Origin: Hyphomicrobiales bacterium
GTDB taxonomy: Bacteria > Pseudomonadota > Alphaproteobacteria > Rhizobiales > Aestuariivirgaceae
DNA length: 8,135 bases
Reading direction: 5' to 3'
Assembly: GCA_026987255.1 (NCBI GenBank)
Contig: JALSNA010000379.1
Location: 1 to 8,135, forward strand
In this document: piece after piece, positions 5,257 through 8,135 of the stretch
Layout of the letters: each line of letters begins with the position of its first letter
Numbering within the stretch: position 1 is the stretch's first letter
Program-made: the position numbers and the translations under genes
Notes under the pieces: model-generated
Told to the model about the DNA's origin: nothing
Database searches by the model: none
What the model saw: only the letters and a program-made list of their open reading frames with translations

Positions 5257-5592
5257 ATGCCCAGGCCCGCCGCCAGTATCACCCGCACCGCCGCCCGCCG
5301 CCTGCGCCGCCTGGTGGAGCAGCGCCTGGCCGCCTTCGAGGCGCTCACCACGGAGACCGGCAAGGAGCAGACAGCCAGCGAGCTGGAGCGCCAGGGCAGG
5401 GCCCTCATCGCCCTGATGAAGGCTCTCGAGGCGGCCCTTGCCATGGAAGGCCGCGCCAGGGTGAAGGCGGCGGGGCAGGGGAGGGCAAAGGCCGATGACG
5501 ACGCCGCCTGCGCGCGCCTTGCGAGACGCCTTGAAGCGCTGCTTGCGCCGGTATCCGCCCCGCGCCCTGTTGACGAAACTGAGCGCCGCTGA
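5257..5592 (+). CDS. Small terminase-like protein of GTA/phage head module
   Basis: A 111-residue, almost entirely alpha-helical protein with no membrane segment. Residues 11-33 form a basic helix (RTAARRLRRLV...), residues 35-65 a heptad-like helix (KEQTASELERQGRALIALMKAL), then a flexible Gly/Ala/Lys linker, an acidic ADDDAAC turn (79-85) and a last helix LARRLEALLA. Its place just before the large terminase is that of the small terminase (gene 1 of the Rhodobacter capsulatus GTA), which recognises DNA and stimulates packaging. The family call rests on position, size and helical make-up rather than a motif. The ATG at 5257 is preferred over TTG codons at 5233 and 5236, which fall in or beside the terminator T-run; Shine-Dalgarno is weak. 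It overlaps the large terminase gene by 98 bp. Confidence 0.6.
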   Translation: MPRPAASITRTAARRLRRLVEQRLAAFEALTTETGKEQTASELERQGRALIALMKALEAALAMEGRARVKAAGQGRAKADDDAACARLARRLEALLAPVSAPRPVDETERR

Positions 5593-6829
5593 GCGCGCCT
5601 GCATCGAGTCATGCTGGCCGCTCACCGCCCGCGACGACCAGTTGCCGCCGGATTTCTTCGATCCGGCCATCCGCTGGCGCGCCTGGCTGTTCATGGCCGG
5701 GCGCGGCGCCGGCAAGACGCGCGCCGGGGCCGAATGGATCAGGGCCGAGGTGGCCCGCGCCGGCGAGCCTGTGCGCATCGCCCTCATCGCGCCCACCCTG
5801 CATGACGCCCGCTCCGTCATGGTGGAGGGCGTCTCCGGCCTGCTGGCGGTGCATGGCGCGGATGAAAGGCCGCTCTGGGAGCCCTCCCGCCGCCTGCTCA
5901 CCTGGCCGGATGGCTCCATGGCGCAGGTCTTTTCGGCCGACGAGCCGCAATCCCTGCGCGGCCCGCAGTTTCATCTCGCCTGGTGCGACGAGATCGCCCG
6001 CATGCAGGCCGCAGAACAGGTCTGGGACATGCTCATGTTCGCCCTCCGGCTGGGGCAGGCCCCGCGCGTGCTGGCCACCACCACCCCGGCCCCCGTGCCG
6101 ATCCTGCGCCGCCTGCTGGGCACGCCCGGCCTGTGGCTCTCAAGGGCGCGCACCGCCGACAATGCCGCCAACCTGCCGCGCGCCTTTCTCGCCGCCATGG
6201 AGGAGCAATACGGCGGCACCCGCCTGGGCCGCCAGGAACTGGATGGCGAATGGCTCGATGATGATGCAGGCAGTCTGTTCAGCCGCGCCGCCATCGATGC
6301 CGCCCGCGCTGCCCGTGCCCCCGATCTGGCCCGCGTGGTCATTGCCGTCGATCCGCCGGTGACCAGCCATGCGGCCTCCGATGCCTGCGGCATCGTCGCC
6401 GCCGGCATCGCCGCCGATGGCCACCTTTACGTGCTCGAGGACGCCACCATCACCAGGGCCAGTCCGGCCCGCTGGGCCGCCGCCGCCATTGCCGCCTATC
6501 ACCGCCACGCGGCGGACCGCATCATCGCCGAGGTCAACCAGGGTGGCGACATGGTGGAGGCGGTCATCCGCCAGGTGGACGCCTCGGTGGCCTATGCCCC
6601 GGTGCGCGCCAGCCGCGGCAAGACCCTGCGCGCCGAACCTGTCGCCGCGCTCTATGAACAGGGCCGCGTCCACCACGTGGGCGCCTTTCCCGAACTGGAG
6701 GATGAATTGTGCAACCTTGAAGCCCTCGCCGCATCCACGAAAAGCCCCGACCGCGCCGACGCCCTGGTCTGGGCCCTCACCGCCCTGGCCCTGACCCGCC
6801 ACCCCACCCCCCGCGTGCGGGCTCTGTAA
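5495..6829 (+). CDS. Terminase large subunit (GTA/HK97-type DNA packaging motor)
   Basis: A 444-residue packaging motor: an N-terminal ATPase drives DNA into the capsid through the portal and a C-terminal RNase H-like nuclease cuts it. Visible are Walker A GRGAGKT (69-75), preceded by the WRAWLFMA strand; Walker B LAWCDE (161-166) with Asp165 and catalytic Glu166; the coupling motif ATTTP (194-198); and nuclease acidic residues in VIAVDPP (Asp286), IIAEVNQGGDMV (Glu347) and SPDRADALVWAL (Asp419, Asp422). All are intact. The ATG at 5495 has a good GAGGG nine bases upstream but puts 98 bp inside the preceding gene; a TTG near 5571 (residue 26) would start closer to the conserved LSAAE...WPLTARDDQLPP segment and remain the alternative. 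No integrase or lysis gene accompanies it. Confidence 0.93.
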   Translation: MTTPPARALRDALKRCLRRYPPRALLTKLSAAERACIESCWPLTARDDQLPPDFFDPAIRWRAWLFMAGRGAGKTRAGAEWIRAEVARAGEPVRIALIAPTLHDARSVMVEGVSGLLAVHGADERPLWEPSRRLLTWPDGSMAQVFSADEPQSLRGPQFHLAWCDEIARMQAAEQVWDMLMFALRLGQAPRVLATTTPAPVPILRRLLGTPGLWLSRARTADNAANLPRAFLAAMEEQYGGTRLGRQELDGEWLDDDAGSLFSRAAIDAARAARAPDLARVVIAVDPPVTSHAASDACGIVAAGIAADGHLYVLEDATITRASPARWAAAAIAAYHRHAADRIIAEVNQGGDMVEAVIRQVDASVAYAPVRASRGKTLRAEPVAALYEQGRVHHVGAFPELEDELCNLEALAASTKSPDRADALVWALTALALTRHPTPRVRAL

Positions 6830-6855
6830 TCATCACACCAACCCCGGAACACCCC

Positions 6856-8070
6856 ATGTCATCCATTTTCTCCCGCCTGCGGGCCGCTTTCGCGCCCCCG
6901 CCGCAGACACGCGCCTGCGCGCCCATGGGCAATTTCTTCGAGCTGCATCCTCTCGGCGAGCCCGGTTGGCCCACGCGCAATGGCGAAACCTTCGCCCGCG
7001 AGGGCTTTGCCGCCAATCCGGTGGGATACCGCTGCGTTTCCATGATCGCCCAGGCGGTGGCCTCCATCCCCTGGCAGGCCCGCCAGGGCCATGAGGCCGC
7101 CCCGGATCATCCCGCCCTGGCCCTGCTGGACAGGCCCAACCCGGCCCAGTCCGGCTCCGAACTCATCCACGCCCTGATCAGCCATTTGCAGATATCCGGC
7201 AATGGCTGGCTGAAGATCACCCTGCTCGGGGGCCGGCCCGCCGCCCTGCACGTGCTGCATCCGCGCCGGGTGCGCATCATTCCCGGCCCCGACGGCTGGC
7301 CCGCCGCCTGGGAATATGCCGCGGGCGGGCGCACCCAGCGTCTGGCCCAGGCTCCCGGCGATCCCCTGCCGCCGGTGTGGCAGATGCGCCTGTTCTCGCC
7401 GCTGTCGGACATCGAAGGGCTTTCGCCCTTTTCCGCCGCCGCCCGCGCCGTGGACATCCACAATGCCGCCGCCAGCTGGTCCAAGGCCCTGCTGGACAAT
7501 GCCGCCCGCCCCTCCGGCGCGCTCGTCTACCGCGCCGACGGCGGAGCCGGACTGGCCCCGGAGCAGTTCGCCCGCCTCAAGGAGGAGCTGGCCGAGGCCT
7601 ATTCCGGGGCGCGCAACGCCGGCCGCCCCATGGTGCTGGAAGGCGGCCTGGAGTGGACATCCCTCTCCCACAGCCCGCGCGACATGGAGCACATCGAGCT
7701 GCGCCATGCCGCGGCCCGCGACATCGCCCTGGCCTTTGGCGTGCCGCCCATGCTGCTGGGCATCCCCGGCGACAACACCTTCGCCAATTATGCCGAGGCC
7801 AACCGCACCTTCTGGCGCCAGACCGTCCTGCCCCTGGCCCGCCACCTGGCCCAGGGGCTCACCGGCTGGCTCAGGCCGGTCTGGGGCGAGGATTTCGTTC
7901 TCCTCCCCGACGCCTCCGCCGTCGAGGCTCTCTCCGAGGAACGCGCCCGCCTGTGGAAGCGCCTCAACGAGGCGAATTTCCTCACCATCAACGAAAAGCG
8001 CCAGGCCGCCGGACTGGCGCCCATCGAGGGCGGCGATCGCCTGGCCCCAGGAGACGATCCATGCGCGTGA
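6856..8070 (+). CDS. HK97-family portal protein
   Basis: A 404-residue portal subunit; twelve form the ring at one capsid vertex through which the terminase pumps DNA and to which the tail attaches. Family landmarks are VGYRCVSMIAQAVASIPW (57-73), HPALALLDRPNP (85-96), the SGNGWLKI segment (114-121), LHPRRVRI (134-141), and above all AFGVPPMLLGIPGD (293-306) followed by NTFANYAEANRTFW (307-320) and the C-terminal LTINEKRQAAGLAPIEGGDRL (376-396). Length is typical for the GTA-type HK97 portal. It starts 26 bp after the large terminase with only a weak GGA as Shine-Dalgarno, so translation may depend on the upstream gene. Its end overlaps the protease gene by 10 bp. Confidence 0.93.
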   Translation: MSSIFSRLRAAFAPPPQTRACAPMGNFFELHPLGEPGWPTRNGETFAREGFAANPVGYRCVSMIAQAVASIPWQARQGHEAAPDHPALALLDRPNPAQSGSELIHALISHLQISGNGWLKITLLGGRPAALHVLHPRRVRIIPGPDGWPAAWEYAAGGRTQRLAQAPGDPLPPVWQMRLFSPLSDIEGLSPFSAAARAVDIHNAAASWSKALLDNAARPSGALVYRADGGAGLAPEQFARLKEELAEAYSGARNAGRPMVLEGGLEWTSLSHSPRDMEHIELRHAAARDIALAFGVPPMLLGIPGDNTFANYAEANRTFWRQTVLPLARHLAQGLTGWLRPVWGEDFVLLPDASAVEALSEERARLWKRLNEANFLTINEKRQAAGLAPIEGGDRLAPGDDPCA

Positions 8071-8135
8071 CCTTGAGCACATCGGGCGAGTTTTCCGGCT
8101 ATGCCTCCCTGTTCCATGTCCGCGACGGCGGCGGC
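8061..8135 (+). CDS. HK97-family prohead protease, N-terminus (cut by window end)
   Basis: Only the first 25 residues are present: MRVTLSTSGEFSGYASLFHV followed by RDGGG. The GEFSGYASLF-x-V sequence is the characteristic first strand of HK97-type (U35-like) prohead proteases, which cleave the scaffold domain of the capsid protein during maturation. A strong AGGAGA Shine-Dalgarno (8049-8054) sits six bases before the ATG, inside the end of the portal gene, and the reading frames overlap by 10 bp. The catalytic residues lie beyond the window, so activity cannot be judged. Confidence 0.8.
   Translation, partial: MRVTLSTSGEFSGYASLFHVRDGGG

Noticed and set aside
5158..5919. Open frame of 253 codons on the minus strand
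   Set aside because: Runs antisense through the terminator, small terminase and ATPase region; composition is typical of a shadow frame.
6859..8082. Long open frame (407 codons) on the minus strand
   Set aside because: Antisense to the portal gene, Gly/Ala/Gln-rich, with no domain motif.
5257..8135. Ordinary integrated prophage
   Set aside because: No integrase, repressor, attachment repeat or compositional shift is visible. Not excluded, because the downstream part is missing, but a GTA fits better.

Overview
The window looks like a chromosomal segment of a GC-rich alphaproteobacterium, most likely order Hyphomicrobiales (Rhizobiales). The reasons are a bifunctional penicillin-binding protein grouped with split DUF1214 and DUF1254 membrane proteins and a divergent YcgN-family gene, a near-consensus CtrA box, a CTTGAC-type promoter, and the start of an HK97-type gene transfer agent (GTA) head cluster with host-like base composition and no integrase. 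No exact species can be named from the sequence.

Layout. 2-301 (+): C-terminal end of a sensor histidine kinase (ATPase domain). 302-725: intergenic, holding two ~105-bp tandem imperfect repeats that form a nested palindrome, a CtrA-like box (544-562) and three strong stem-loops leading to a small gene (726-947, +) of unrecognised function. That gene converges on and overlaps by 8 bp a minus-strand operon read from right to left: class A penicillin-binding protein (2096-4474), DUF1214 protein (1503-2069) and DUF1254 protein (940-1506), the last two joined by an ATGA overlap. A short divergent region (4475-4611) carries a perfect 8-bp inverted repeat next to the penicillin-binding protein start. 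The YcgN/UPF0260 cysteine-cluster protein follows on the plus strand (4612-5106).

Directly after ycgN lies the most interesting small structure: helically phased A-tracts, a TTGACA/CTACAC promoter, a 7-bp GC hairpin with a CCUCC loop, and a textbook intrinsic terminator ending at 5234. Together they define a candidate small RNA of about 82 nt, or a leader/attenuator of the operon that begins 22 nt later. That operon encodes a small-terminase-like protein (5257-5592), the large terminase (5495-6829), the portal protein (6856-8070) and the first 25 codons of an HK97 prohead protease (8061-8135, cut by the window end). The order TerS-TerL-portal-protease is that of GTA or HK97-type phage head modules: the terminase packages DNA through the portal ring into a capsid matured by the protease.

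Functionally, the left two thirds are cell-envelope and signalling genes of the chromosome and the right third is a virion-assembly module. The sequence shows no attachment site, integrase or compositional break between them, which favours a resident GTA over a recent prophage, though the window is too short to prove it.
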